NCBI RefSeq assembly: GCF_965656765.1
Contig: NZ_CBFHLV010000005.1
Coordinates: forward strand, 1-64,000
Direction: 5' to 3'
DNA from: Marivita sp965656765
GTDB lineage: Bacteria; Pseudomonadota; Alphaproteobacteria; Rhodobacterales; Rhodobacteraceae
Length of the DNA: 64,000 nucleotides
A model generated the notes under the pieces. The model saw only the letters and a list, made by a program, of their open reading frames with translations, searched no databases and was not told the origin of the DNA. Of the stretch, positions 52,816-61,619 are shown in pieces (position 1 is the first letter of the stretch; the number at the start of each line of letters is the position of its first letter). A program made the position numbers and the translations under genes.

Positions 52816-53757
52816 ATGCTGACACAAAACCAAATCGATCAGTTCCATTCAGACGGCGTTCTTGTCGTGCCCGATGTTCTTTCTTTGCCCACGCTGAGTG
52901 CCGTCAAGCACGAGTACGAAGTGTTGCTTGACGACCTATACGACGGTTGGCATTCCGACGGTCAGGTGCCGGAAGCGGCTGATATGGATTTCTGGCAGAA
53001 ACTTTTGGTCAGCTATGAGGCGGGTTGCGACTGGTTCCAGCCGATGGATATTTCGCTTCCAGGTGGTGAAGTCAGACCTGACACGCCGTTCCATTTCGGT
53101 CCGGCCGTTTTCGACATGATTACTGCACCGCGTCTTCTTGATCTGGTTGAGGGTCTGCTTGGACCCGAGATCACATCGAACCCAATTCAACATGTGCGCC
53201 TTAAACCGCCAGCGCCCACGTTGCTCGGATCAGAGGATCGGGCGCACATCATGGCGACTGACTGGCATCAGGACCGTGCCGTTGCGCATGAAGAGGGTGA
53301 TGCCACGCAGATGGTCACTGTTTGGCTGGCAGTATCCGATGCAACGGTCGAAAACGGGTGTCTGCAGGCGATCCCCGGCAAGCCGCAGATGTATCCGCAT
53401 TGCCCCAAGAAACAGACGGCCATCGCGGATGGTTTCCTTGATCTCGACAAGGCGCAACCGTTGCCAGTCAAGGCGGGGGGCGCAGTGATTTTTCATCCTT
53501 TGACGCCACACGCATCACTGGACAATCGATCCAACCAATTCCGCTGGTCCTTTGACATTAGGTATAACGTGACAGGCCAACCGACAGGGCGCGCCCATTT
53601 TCCGGATTTCGTCGTACGGTCGCGCGCGCATCCGGATCGCGTTCTGTCCGATTGGCAGGACTGGCGTGACATGTGGTTTGAGGCCCGCGCACGTCTGAGC
53701 GGCCAGCCGCATATTCCAATTCACCGTTGGAAAAGCGACAGCCCTGCCTGCGCCTGA
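52816..53757 (+). CDS. Phytanoyl-CoA dioxygenase (PhyH) family Fe(II)/2-oxoglutarate oxygenase
   Basis: A 313-residue double-stranded beta-helix oxygenase. The iron triad is His151, Asp153 (TDWHQDRA) and His232 (TPHASLDN); Arg243 (RWSFD) is placed to bind 2-oxoglutarate. The start QIDQFHSDGVLVVPDVL is usual for PhyH proteins. AAGGA precedes the ATG at 52816, 11 bp after the dehydratase stop. PhyH enzymes hydroxylate or demethylate small molecules; one inside a sugar-acid operon suggests oxidation of a methylated or deoxygenated sugar acid. Confidence 0.87.
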   Translation: MLTQNQIDQFHSDGVLVVPDVLSLPTLSAVKHEYEVLLDDLYDGWHSDGQVPEAADMDFWQKLLVSYEAGCDWFQPMDISLPGGEVRPDTPFHFGPAVFDMITAPRLLDLVEGLLGPEITSNPIQHVRLKPPAPTLLGSEDRAHIMATDWHQDRAVAHEEGDATQMVTVWLAVSDATVENGCLQAIPGKPQMYPHCPKKQTAIADGFLDLDKAQPLPVKAGGAVIFHPLTPHASLDNRSNQFRWSFDIRYNVTGQPTGRAHFPDFVVRSRAHPDRVLSDWQDWRDMWFEARARLSGQPHIPIHRWKSDSPACA

Positions 53758-53816
53758 TCCATTTGGCTATCACGTGGCGTTTTTTCTGCCGCGCCCCGAT
53801 CAAAGTTGTGAGATAC

Positions 53817-55307
53817 ATGAACACTGTTCGCCTTTCGCCTGAAGACAATGTCATTACTGCCATTTCGCCGCTTGAAGTCGGGCAAGAGGGCGCGACCCAG
53901 TTGATCCCACGCGGTCACAAGATGGCGACCACAGATATTCCCAAAGGGACGGCTGTGCGAAAATACGCGCAGGTGATCGGCTATGCCGCCGAGGATATTG
54001 CGAATGGCGAGCATGTTCACACGCACAACCTCGAATTCCGCAATGTCGACACTGAATACGAATTCTCGACCAACCTGCGCCCGGTTGCCTCAGCCACTCA
54101 ACAAGACACGTTCATGGGCTTCCGTCGGGCCACTGGCCGGGTCGGGACGCGCAATTACATCGCCGTTTTGACCTCTGTCAACTGCTCGGCCACCGCTGCG
54201 CGGATGATCGCAGAACACTTCACGCCGGATGTTCTGGCGGCCTATCCAAATGTCGACGGCGTGGCGGCTTTTGTACATGGCACTGGCTGTGCGATGGGTG
54301 GGGACGGTACCGGTTTCGAGCTGCTTCAGCGCACACTCTGGGGATATGCCCGTAATCCAAATGTCGGTGGTGTTTTGATGGCTGGCCTAGGCTGTGAGAT
54401 GATGCAGATCGATTGGTTGATCGAGGCGTATGGTTTGACGCCGGGACCGTTCTTTCAAAGCATGAATATCCAAGACGTTGGTGGATTGCGAACCACGGTC
54501 GAGATGGGCATCAAAAAGATCGAAGCCATGTTGCCCTTGGTCAACGATGTCGAGCGCGAACCATGCCCTGCGTCTGAATTGATGGTGGCTTTGCAATGCG
54601 GTGGGTCAGACGCATGGTCCGGCATTACTGCGAACCCTGCAGTTGGCCATGCCTGCGATCTTCTGGTCGCGCAAGGTGGCACTGGTGTTCTTGCCGAAAC
54701 GCCTGAGATTTACGGTGCTGAACATCTGCTGACCGCCCGAGCGGCGGATCGCGCGGTGGGTGACAAGCTCATCGACCTCATTAAATGGTGGGAGGATTAT
54801 ACCGAACGCAATCGTGGCAATATGGACAACAACCCAAGTCCCGGAAACAAGCAGGGCGGGTTGACCACGATCCTCGAAAAGTCGCTTGGCGCGGCGGCCA
54901 AGGGCGGCACGACACCGTTGACCGGAGTTTTCAAATACGCCGAGCCGGTTACAGCCAAGGGCTTCACCTTCATGGACAGCCCTGGCTATGACCCTGCCAG
55001 CGTGACTGGTCAGATCGCCAGCGGTTGTAACCTTGTTTGCTTTACCACAGGTCGTGGATCGGCATTTGGGTCGAAACCGTCGCCGACGATGAAGGTGGCG
55101 ACCAACACTCAGATGTACGAGCGCCTGACCTCGGATATGGATGTAAACGCGGGTCGCGTCCTATCGGATGGTGCGAGCGTCGAGGAAGTGGGTCGCGAAA
55201 TCTACGGGATGTGGTTGCGCATGGCTAGTGGCGTGGCGTCGAAGTCTGAGGCGCAGGGGCTTGGAGATTACGAATTCGTACCATGGCAGGTCGGAGCTGT
55301 AATGTGA
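53817..55307 (+). CDS. Altronate-dehydratase-type protein (UxaA family)
   Basis: A 496-residue protein with an N-terminal SAF-like domain (about 15-95, including RGHKMATTDIPKG and GEHVHTHNLEF) and a C-terminal GD_AH domain (GFRRATGRVGTRNYIAVLTSVNCSA, VHGTGCAMGGDG, GLGCEMMQID, QCGGSDAWSGITANPAVGHACDLLVAQGGTGVLAETPEIYGAEHLL, GCNLVCFTTGRGS). This is the full architecture of UxaA, which dehydrates D-altronate with Fe2+. With no other hexuronate genes nearby, another aldonate may be the substrate. The ATG at 53817 is preceded only by a weak GTGAG. Confidence 0.88.
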   Translation: MNTVRLSPEDNVITAISPLEVGQEGATQLIPRGHKMATTDIPKGTAVRKYAQVIGYAAEDIANGEHVHTHNLEFRNVDTEYEFSTNLRPVASATQQDTFMGFRRATGRVGTRNYIAVLTSVNCSATAARMIAEHFTPDVLAAYPNVDGVAAFVHGTGCAMGGDGTGFELLQRTLWGYARNPNVGGVLMAGLGCEMMQIDWLIEAYGLTPGPFFQSMNIQDVGGLRTTVEMGIKKIEAMLPLVNDVEREPCPASELMVALQCGGSDAWSGITANPAVGHACDLLVAQGGTGVLAETPEIYGAEHLLTARAADRAVGDKLIDLIKWWEDYTERNRGNMDNNPSPGNKQGGLTTILEKSLGAAAKGGTTPLTGVFKYAEPVTAKGFTFMDSPGYDPASVTGQIASGCNLVCFTTGRGSAFGSKPSPTMKVATNTQMYERLTSDMDVNAGRVLSDGASVEEVGREIYGMWLRMASGVASKSEAQGLGDYEFVPWQVGAVM

Positions 55308-56365
55308 CGGAATTGCCCATTGTCATAATTGGTGCCGGGTCGATTGGAATGCGCCATGTCGAGGTGGCTCTGGCCTGTTCAAAGACACGGATTGCAGCCG
55401 TGGTCGAACCATTTGCAGAGCGGCGCATCGAATTACAGGCGATGGGTTTGAATGCAGTTGAATCATTGGACGCCACCCCTGCCGAGACCCGTGCAGCCGT
55501 TATCGCAACTCCGACGCAGGATCACCATGTTTCGGCTTTGGCATGTATCGACCGCGGTTGGCCCGTGGTCGTGGAAAAACCAACGGCTGGTACCCTGGAT
55601 CACGCGCGGCAGATGATCGAGCGTGCAGCAGCAAAAGCTGTACCCTTGTTCACTGGGCATCACCGCAGGTGCCATCCATTTTCGCGCGCTACGCGCGATG
55701 CACTTGCACAGATCGGTGATTTGGTTGGGGTTCAGGGCCTGTGGTCTTTGCGCAAGCATGATACGTATTACGATGCTGATTGGCGGCGGCAGCCAGGTGC
55801 GGGGCCGTTGCTGACCAATCTGACACACGAGCTTGATCTGCTTCGGTTCTTTGTCGGAGAGATTGAAGAGGTCACCGCGCTCACATCGAATGCACGGCGC
55901 GGATTTGTGATTGAGGATACGTCGGCTCTTGCTCTGCGGTTCGCCAATGGCGCGTTGGGGTCTTTCTTGATTTCTGACGCAGGCGCTTCGCCTTGGTCGT
56001 TCGAGGCGGCATCCAACGAAAATCCTACTATTGCTGCGTCGCACCAGGATTACGTGCGCTTTGTCGGCACCGAAGGCGCGCTTGAGTTTCCGTCGCTGAC
56101 CGTCTGGGGGCGGTCCGCTCCGGGAGAGATCGAATGGTCAAAACCGCTGCGGCGTACGCCGAGGGCGCAGTTTGAAAAGGTTGATCCATTGCTCGAACAG
56201 ATTGCACGTTTTGCCGATGTAGTGGCCGGGGGTGAGGACGATGTGTTGTGTACTGGTATTGACGGCATGAAGGCGTTGGAGATGACGCTGGCAGCGGCGC
56301 TTTCGGCGAAACAAGGACACCCTGTGCGGACTGGCGGTGTGCCGGGCGACTATACCGGGGTTTAG
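55304..56365 (+). CDS. Gfo/Idh/MocA family oxidoreductase
   Basis: A 353-residue dehydrogenase. GAGSIGMRHVE (11-21) binds NAD(P), VVEKPTAGT carries the conserved EKP lysine, and GPLLTNLTHELDLLRFFVGE has the catalytic-side His. I place the start at GTG 55304, which overlaps the uxaA-like stop as GTGA and has GGAG eight bases upstream; an ATG seven codons earlier lies inside uxaA and adds no conserved sequence. It probably oxidises a sugar or inositol-like hydroxyl. Substrate unknown. Confidence 0.85.
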   Translation: MTELPIVIIGAGSIGMRHVEVALACSKTRIAAVVEPFAERRIELQAMGLNAVESLDATPAETRAAVIATPTQDHHVSALACIDRGWPVVVEKPTAGTLDHARQMIERAAAKAVPLFTGHHRRCHPFSRATRDALAQIGDLVGVQGLWSLRKHDTYYDADWRRQPGAGPLLTNLTHELDLLRFFVGEIEEVTALTSNARRGFVIEDTSALALRFANGALGSFLISDAGASPWSFEAASNENPTIAASHQDYVRFVGTEGALEFPSLTVWGRSAPGEIEWSKPLRRTPRAQFEKVDPLLEQIARFADVVAGGEDDVLCTGIDGMKALEMTLAAALSAKQGHPVRTGGVPGDYTGV

Positions 56366-56381
56366 ACATGAAGGGTTTGAA

Positions 56382-57272
56382 ATGACGCAACCGACAATAG
56401 GATTCATCGGGCTGGGCCTGATGGGCCGGGCAATGGTCGAATGCCTGCAAAACGCAGGATATGCGGTCACTGTGCTTGGTAACCGTGACCGCACTGGCGT
56501 TGAAGAAGCGATTGCGCGTGGTGGCAACGAAGCGCCAAATGCTAAGGCGCTGACCGGGAGTGCCGATATTGTCATGCTCTGCGTTGGCAACTCGGATCAG
56601 GTGGAAAGCCGTGTCTACGGCGATCTTGGCATTCTGGCGGGGGTGAAACCGGGTCAGGTGGTGATCGACTTTGGCACGTCGCTACCAGAGTCGACCAAAA
56701 GGATCGGCGCGGCGTTGGCTGAAAAAGGCGCGACTTATTTGGACGCACCGCTAGGCCGAACGCCTGCTCATGCGAAAGAAGGTCAGCTGAATCTGATGTG
56801 CTCTGGTGACCAAGCTGCATACGACCAAGTGAAACCGGTACTCGATGTGTTGGGGGAAAACGTTTTTCATCTTGGAGCGCTTGGAAACGGGCACACAATC
56901 AAGCTGATCAATAACTTCTTTGGTATGACAACCGCGGTTGCCATGTCCGAGGCTTTCGCGACTGCCGATGCTGCGGGCATTGACCGGCAGGCGCTTTACG
57001 ATGTGATGTCCGCTGGTCCACTACGTTCGGGCATGATGGATTTCGTGCGCAACTATGCCGTAAACGGTCAGAATGACCTTGGATTTGCAATCGCGAATGC
57101 GTCCAAGGATGTGGGCTATTACGGTCAAATGCTGTCTGACATGGGAATGAAAAGTCGTATGTCTGGATGTGCCGGAAACGCACTTTCAGATGCCGTGGAG
57201 GACGGGGATGGTGATCGAATGGTTGCAGAGATGGTGGACTGGATGGGCAAAAACTTGAAGGGACCCGCGTGA
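56382..57272 (+). CDS. Beta-hydroxyacid dehydrogenase with GRTP active-site motif
   Basis: A 296-residue relative of 3-hydroxyisobutyrate dehydrogenase: GFIGLGLMGRAM (7-18), DAPLGRTPAHAKEGQLN and catalytic Lys in HTIKLINNFFGM. Most family members have SGG where this one has GRT; the same GRT replacement occurs in the sulfolactaldehyde reductase YihU, where the arginine helps bind the acidic group. The substrate here is probably another acidic aldehyde or hydroxyacid. A GAAGGG site precedes the ATG at 56382. Confidence 0.85.
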   Translation: MTQPTIGFIGLGLMGRAMVECLQNAGYAVTVLGNRDRTGVEEAIARGGNEAPNAKALTGSADIVMLCVGNSDQVESRVYGDLGILAGVKPGQVVIDFGTSLPESTKRIGAALAEKGATYLDAPLGRTPAHAKEGQLNLMCSGDQAAYDQVKPVLDVLGENVFHLGALGNGHTIKLINNFFGMTTAVAMSEAFATADAAGIDRQALYDVMSAGPLRSGMMDFVRNYAVNGQNDLGFAIANASKDVGYYGQMLSDMGMKSRMSGCAGNALSDAVEDGDGDRMVAEMVDWMGKNLKGPA

Positions 57273-57994
57273 TGCGTCTGGATGGGAAACGGGCTTTCCT
57301 TACGGCTGCTGGGCAGGGCATCGGCCGCGCTACTGCAGAGGCGCTGGCTCGCGACGGTGCATCGGTCATCGCCACCGATCTTAATGGTGATCTTCTTGAC
57401 GGGTTGGACGTAGCAGAAAGCTTTGCACTGGATGTGACGGACAAAACTGTGCTGGTCGAAGCTGTACGCAAAGCGCAGCCAGACATTCTTGTGAACTGCT
57501 CTGGCGTCGTTCACAACGGAACAATTCTAGACGCAACGGACGCAGAGTTTGATTTCGCGATGAATCTGAACGTGCGCCCACACTTTCACGCTATACAAGC
57601 GGCTTTGCCGGGAATGGTCGAACGCGGCGGTGGTGCAATTGTGAACATCGCATCAGTCTGCTCAAGCGTGCGAGGTTTGCCCAATCGGTTTATCTATGGC
57701 ACTTCCAAAGCGGCCACTATTGGGCTCACCAAGCAAGTGGCTGCTGATTTTGTCACGCAAGGAATTCGTTGTAATTGTATCGCACCGGGCACCGTTGATA
57801 GCCCCAGCCTGCATCAGCGCCTGCGCGACACCGGAGACTACGACGCGGCTATGAAGAACTTTATCGCTCGTCAGCCCATGGGCCGGATCGGTGAAGCACA
57901 AGAGGTGGCTGATCTTGTGGTTTACTTGTCTTCTGAGGAAAGCAGGTACATGACTGGGCAGTGTATATCCATCGACGGAGGTATGACCGTCTGA
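57272..57994 (+). CDS. SDR, 2-keto-3-deoxy-L-fuconate 4-dehydrogenase (DHRS6) type
   Basis: A 240-residue SDR. The cofactor loop TAAGQGIGRAT, with Ala in place of the usual Gly, NCSGVVHNGTILD, NIASVCSSVRGLPNRFIYGTSKAA and CIAPGTVDSPSL mark the DHRS6/2-keto-3-deoxyfuconate dehydrogenase branch. Such enzymes oxidise C4 of a 2-keto-3-deoxy acid to give the diketo acid that FAH hydrolases cleave; an FAH gene lies at 46304. ATG 57272 shares a base with the previous stop; GTG 57269 is an alternative start. Confidence 0.87.
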   Translation: MRLDGKRAFLTAAGQGIGRATAEALARDGASVIATDLNGDLLDGLDVAESFALDVTDKTVLVEAVRKAQPDILVNCSGVVHNGTILDATDAEFDFAMNLNVRPHFHAIQAALPGMVERGGGAIVNIASVCSSVRGLPNRFIYGTSKAATIGLTKQVAADFVTQGIRCNCIAPGTVDSPSLHQRLRDTGDYDAAMKNFIARQPMGRIGEAQEVADLVVYLSSEESRYMTGQCISIDGGMTV

Positions 57995-58007
57995 ACCGTG
58001 TGATTTT

Positions 58008-58895
58008 ATGAGCGCGCCTATCCCACGCGAAGACCGTGCCGCCGCTGGCGTTTTAACGATGTTCTTTGCAGTGGTGTTTTTTACCTGCATCGACACATCG
58101 GCAAAGTGGTTAGTGCTTGCGGGATTGCCGGTGATGCAGGTCGTCTTTGTGCGCTACTTTGGACATTTCGTCTACGCGATGATCTTGTATCTGCCACAAG
58201 AGCGGGGTGAGATCTTTCTGTCCCGAGCGCCGTTCAAGCAGGTACTGCGATCGCTTTTCTTGTTCGGTTCGACCATTTGCAACTTCTTTGCGTTGCAATC
58301 TTTGCCCATCACGGTAACGACGACCATCATGTTCGCTGGTCCCATCGTCGTGACGCTACTGGCGATCCCGATCCTCGGTGAAAAGGTTGGTTTGCGCCGG
58401 ATTGTGGCAGTGTGTGTTGGGTTCCTAGGGGTGCTGGTGGTTATACAGCCTTGGGGGACCGAGTTTCATCCTGCGATGTTTTTCTCGCTCGCAGCCTTAA
58501 TTATCGCGTCACTGTATTTCATCATGACACGTATGCTGGCCGGAATTGAGACGAACGCGACCCAGCAGGTTTGGTCGTCTGGCCTGGCATCCATCGCGTT
58601 GGCACCTTTTGCACTGTCGGTCTGGGTCTGGCCCGAAAACGGCTTGCAATGGCTCATCATGCTCATGATTGGCGGCTTCGGCATGATGGGCCATATTTTG
58701 GCTACGGTGGCGCATCGCTGGGCGGATGCATCTATTCTTGCTCCGATGGTCTATAGCCAGATTTTTCTGGCAGCATTGGCCGGTGTTTTGGTGTTTGCGA
58801 CATGGCCAACAGTCTGGACGCTGGCCGGTGGCCTGATCATCATCGCCTCTGGTCTTTATATCTGGAACCGCGAAAGGCAAAAGGCGCGTCGCTGA
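58008..58895 (+). CDS. DMT superfamily transporter (EamA family)
   Basis: A 295-residue protein with ten predicted helices in two EamA repeats (about 12-140 and 150-285), with the internal conserved GEKVGLRRIVAVCVGFLGVLVVIQP at the end of repeat 1. Relatives export or import small metabolites. As the last gene of the operon starting at 51716 it may export an intermediate. The ribosome site is weak. It converges with the SDR at 58946 without a clear terminator. Confidence 0.87.
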   Translation: MSAPIPREDRAAAGVLTMFFAVVFFTCIDTSAKWLVLAGLPVMQVVFVRYFGHFVYAMILYLPQERGEIFLSRAPFKQVLRSLFLFGSTICNFFALQSLPITVTTTIMFAGPIVVTLLAIPILGEKVGLRRIVAVCVGFLGVLVVIQPWGTEFHPAMFFSLAALIIASLYFIMTRMLAGIETNATQQVWSSGLASIALAPFALSVWVWPENGLQWLIMLMIGGFGMMGHILATVAHRWADASILAPMVYSQIFLAALAGVLVFATWPTVWTLAGGLIIIASGLYIWNRERQKARR

Positions 58896-58945
58896 CCGCA
58901 GATTGCCCCTCAAAGGTCTGAAATTCTCGGCGGTGGAACGTTTGT

Positions 58946-59683
58946 TTAGCCTCGTCCGATATACGGCATGTTGGTCGCCATCACGGTCATGAACTGCACG
59001 TTCGCGTCCAGCGGCAGGCTCGCCATGTGCAGCACGGAATTGGCAACGTTTGAGACATCCATCACCGGCTCTACCTTGATCTCACCATCAGCCTGCGGCA
59101 CGCCTGCGGTCATCTTTGCAGCCATGTCGGTCAGAGCGTTGCCAATATCGATCTGTCCGCAGGCGATAGAAAACGGGCGTCCATCCAGACTGATCGTGCG
59201 TGTCAATCCGGTAATCGCGTGTTTTGACGCTGTGTAAGCGACAGATCCCCAACGCGGGACATACGCGGACACAGACCCGTTGTTGATGATCCGTCCGCCT
59301 TGCGGATCCTGCGCGCGCATCAGTCCAAAGGCAATCTTTGCGCAAATGAAACTGCCGGTCAGGTTGATGTCGATAACGTTCCGCCAATCGGCAACGTCAA
59401 TCTCGTTGATCGGCGCTGATTTAAGGGACACGCCGGCGTTGTTGAAAATTGCGTCGACGCGTCCCCATGCCTTTTGTGCTTTGCCAAAGGCCTCAGCGAC
59501 TTGAACCTCATCAGTGACATCGCACGGCAACGGGAGTGCGTTTGCGCGACCAGCGGCGGCCTCCTCCAACGCGGCAAGGTTGCGGCCAACAAAGCCAACG
59601 GTCCAGCCTGCGTCAAGAAACACGTCTGCCGTCGCCTTGCCAATGCCCCGACCTGCGCCGGTGATGATGATGGACTTACTCAT
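58946..59683 (-). CDS. Short-chain dehydrogenase/reductase
   Basis: A 245-residue SDR with TGAGRGIGKAT (8-18), NNAG (near 85), NGSVSAYVPRWG and YTASK (about 150). CGQIDIGNALT after the active site is unlike FabG and is seen in SDRs near sugar catabolism. It lies 54 bp downstream of the xylonate-type dehydratase, with GGGGGAGAG before the ATG, and is most likely cotranscribed with it and under the same operator. Confidence 0.86.
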   Translation of the reverse strand: MSKSIIITGAGRGIGKATADVFLDAGWTVGFVGRNLAALEEAAAGRANALPLPCDVTDEVQVAEAFGKAQKAWGRVDAIFNNAGVSLKSAPINEIDVADWRNVIDINLTGSFICAKIAFGLMRAQDPQGGRIINNGSVSAYVPRWGSVAYTASKHAITGLTRTISLDGRPFSIACGQIDIGNALTDMAAKMTAGVPQADGEIKVEPVMDVSNVANSVLHMASLPLDANVQFMTVMATNMPYIGRG

Positions 59684-59737
59684 GGATTCTCTCCCCCGGA
59701 AAGTCTTGCTAGGGGTGGAGCCTCCACCCAGTGTTCT

Positions 59738-61519
59738 TCAGTGATTGTCGCGTGGCAAATCGCGCCCAACTTTTTGATAAGCGGTTGCAAGCTCAAGGCA
59801 CCCCCCGTCAGACAATTGGCCAACATGCGTGCGGTAAATTTCCTGCCACGGTGTTTGGTGAACAAGATCGGGTGCTTTCCAAGCATCAATTCGCGCCTTC
59901 CATTCGTCCTCTGGTACCAATGCGTCCATCCTGCTGGCGTTCAAATCCAGCCGAACCATGTCACCTGTTTTTAGGTAGGCAAGGCCGCCGCCAACCACAG
60001 ATTCCGGCGATGCATTAAGGATTGACGGGCTTTCGGATGTTCCGGACTGCCGTCCGTCACCGACGGTGGGCAGATGATTGATGCCGGCCCGGATTAACGC
60101 GTCGGGCGGTTGCATGTTCACAACCTCGGCGCTGCCGGGATAGCCGACACAGCCAACGCCGCGGATAAAGAGAATTGTCCTCTCGTCGATTTCAAGTGCG
60201 GCATCGTTGATCCGGTCGTGGTAATCCTCTGGCCCTTCAAAGACGACGGCGCGTGCCTCAAAGACCCCTTCATTACCGGGCTCGGACAGGAAACGTTCGC
60301 GAAACTCCGGAGAAATTACACTGGTTTTCATGAGGGCCGAGTCGAACAGATTACCGGACAAGACCTTAAAGCCCGCGTTGGTTCGCATTGGCGCGTCATA
60401 GGTTTTAATCACATCATGGTCGAGGCTTTGGCACCCGGCCAGATTGGCTGACATGGACATACCGCTGGCGGTCATTGCGTCGCCATGCAGTCGGCCCGCC
60501 GTCATCAATTCGCCCATCACAGCGGGGACACCCCCCGCGCGGAAGAAAGATTCACCAAGGTATTCGCCAGCTGGCTGCATGTTGACCATCAAAGGCACGT
60601 CAAAGCCGATGCTTTCCCAATCCTTTACATCCAGATCAACTCCGATGTGACGCGCCACAGCTTGCAGGTGCGGCGGGGCGTTGGTCGATCCGCCGATCGC
60701 CGCGTTCACAACGATGGCGTTCTCGAAAGCTGCGCGGGTCATGATGTCAGATGGTTTCAGATCGTCGAGCACCATCTGCACAACGCGCCGTCCCGTCTCA
60801 TAGGCCATTGCCATGCGTTCGCGGAAAGGCGCCGGGATCGCTGCGTTGCCTGTCAGGGTCATTCCCAAAGCTTCCGCCATCGCGTTCATCGTGCTGGCGG
60901 TGCCCATCGTGTTGCAGTGACCCAGCGACGGGGCTGATGAACAGACCCGGCTCATGAATTCGTCATAATCGATCTTACCTTCGGCCAGCAGGCGGCGGCT
61001 TTCCCAGACGATGGTGCCTGATCCGGCGCGTTTGCCTTGCCACCAGCCATCCAGCATTGGACCGCCGTTCAGCGCAAGCGCGGGTAAGTCGACGGTGGCG
61101 GCCCCCATCAGCATGGCGGGGGTTGTTTTGTCACATCCAGTGGTCAGAACGACGCCATCAATTGGATAGCCATGCAGCACTTCGACCAGCGACAGATACG
61201 CCAGATTACGGTCAAGCGCGGCGGTTGGCCGCTTCCCGGTTTCCTGAATGGGATGCACTGGGAATTCCATCGGAATACCGCCCGCTTCGCGGATACCTGC
61301 TTTGATGCGGTCCATCAGAAATACGTGAATCTTGTTGCAGGGGGCGATGTCGCTTCCGGTTTGCGCAATGCCAATGATCGGGCGCCCACCCTGAAGTTCG
61401 TCGCGTGTGTATTCTTGGTTCTGATACCGCTCAATATAAAGTGCTGTCATGCCAGGATTGTTCGGATTGTCGAACCATTCCTGCGAACGGAATCGTTTGT
61501 TGGCGCGCGTATCGGACAT
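59738..61519 (-). CDS. xylD: D-xylonate dehydratase-type enzyme (IlvD/Edd family)
   Basis: A 593-residue [2Fe-2S] dehydratase. Cluster ligands are Cys61 (SDIAPCNKIH), Cys129 (TTGCDKTTPA, with Lys131) and Cys202 (GHCNTMGTAS). FRSQEWFDNPNNPGMTALYIERY, EFPVHPIQE, SSAPSLGHCNTMGTASTMNA and the LPRDNH ending follow Caulobacter XylD closely. It differs clearly from the arabonate dehydratase at 33062. GGAGGAGA precedes the ATG at 61519. A TGGTATACCA operator 50 bp upstream puts it in the GntR regulon. The substrate may be D-xylonate or a related aldonate. Confidence 0.88.
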   Translation of the reverse strand: MSDTRANKRFRSQEWFDNPNNPGMTALYIERYQNQEYTRDELQGGRPIIGIAQTGSDIAPCNKIHVFLMDRIKAGIREAGGIPMEFPVHPIQETGKRPTAALDRNLAYLSLVEVLHGYPIDGVVLTTGCDKTTPAMLMGAATVDLPALALNGGPMLDGWWQGKRAGSGTIVWESRRLLAEGKIDYDEFMSRVCSSAPSLGHCNTMGTASTMNAMAEALGMTLTGNAAIPAPFRERMAMAYETGRRVVQMVLDDLKPSDIMTRAAFENAIVVNAAIGGSTNAPPHLQAVARHIGVDLDVKDWESIGFDVPLMVNMQPAGEYLGESFFRAGGVPAVMGELMTAGRLHGDAMTASGMSMSANLAGCQSLDHDVIKTYDAPMRTNAGFKVLSGNLFDSALMKTSVISPEFRERFLSEPGNEGVFEARAVVFEGPEDYHDRINDAALEIDERTILFIRGVGCVGYPGSAEVVNMQPPDALIRAGINHLPTVGDGRQSGTSESPSILNASPESVVGGGLAYLKTGDMVRLDLNASRMDALVPEDEWKARIDAWKAPDLVHQTPWQEIYRTHVGQLSDGGCLELATAYQKVGRDLPRDNH

Positions 61520-61568
61520 ATGTCTCCTCCAATGGACCCAAGGAGGGTCTTGGCACAGCTTCCTTAAA

Positions 61569-61578
61569 TGGTATACCA
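61569..61578. promoter_or_regulatory. GntR operator 3 (TGGTATACCA)
   Basis: The same perfect 10-bp core as the two sites at 47.9 kb, within AAATGGTATACCAAAT, in the 100-bp divergent spacer between xylD and the gene at 61620. Confidence 0.75.
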
Positions 61579-61619
61579 AATGCAAGTGCTAACATGACCC
61601 AAATATCAGGACCCCCGCC

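Noticed and set aside
59738..61519. Calling the IlvD/Edd protein a branched-chain dihydroxy-acid dehydratase or 6-phosphogluconate dehydratase
   Set aside because: N-terminus, C-terminus and length match sugar-acid (xylonate) dehydratases, and no ilv or edd partner is present.
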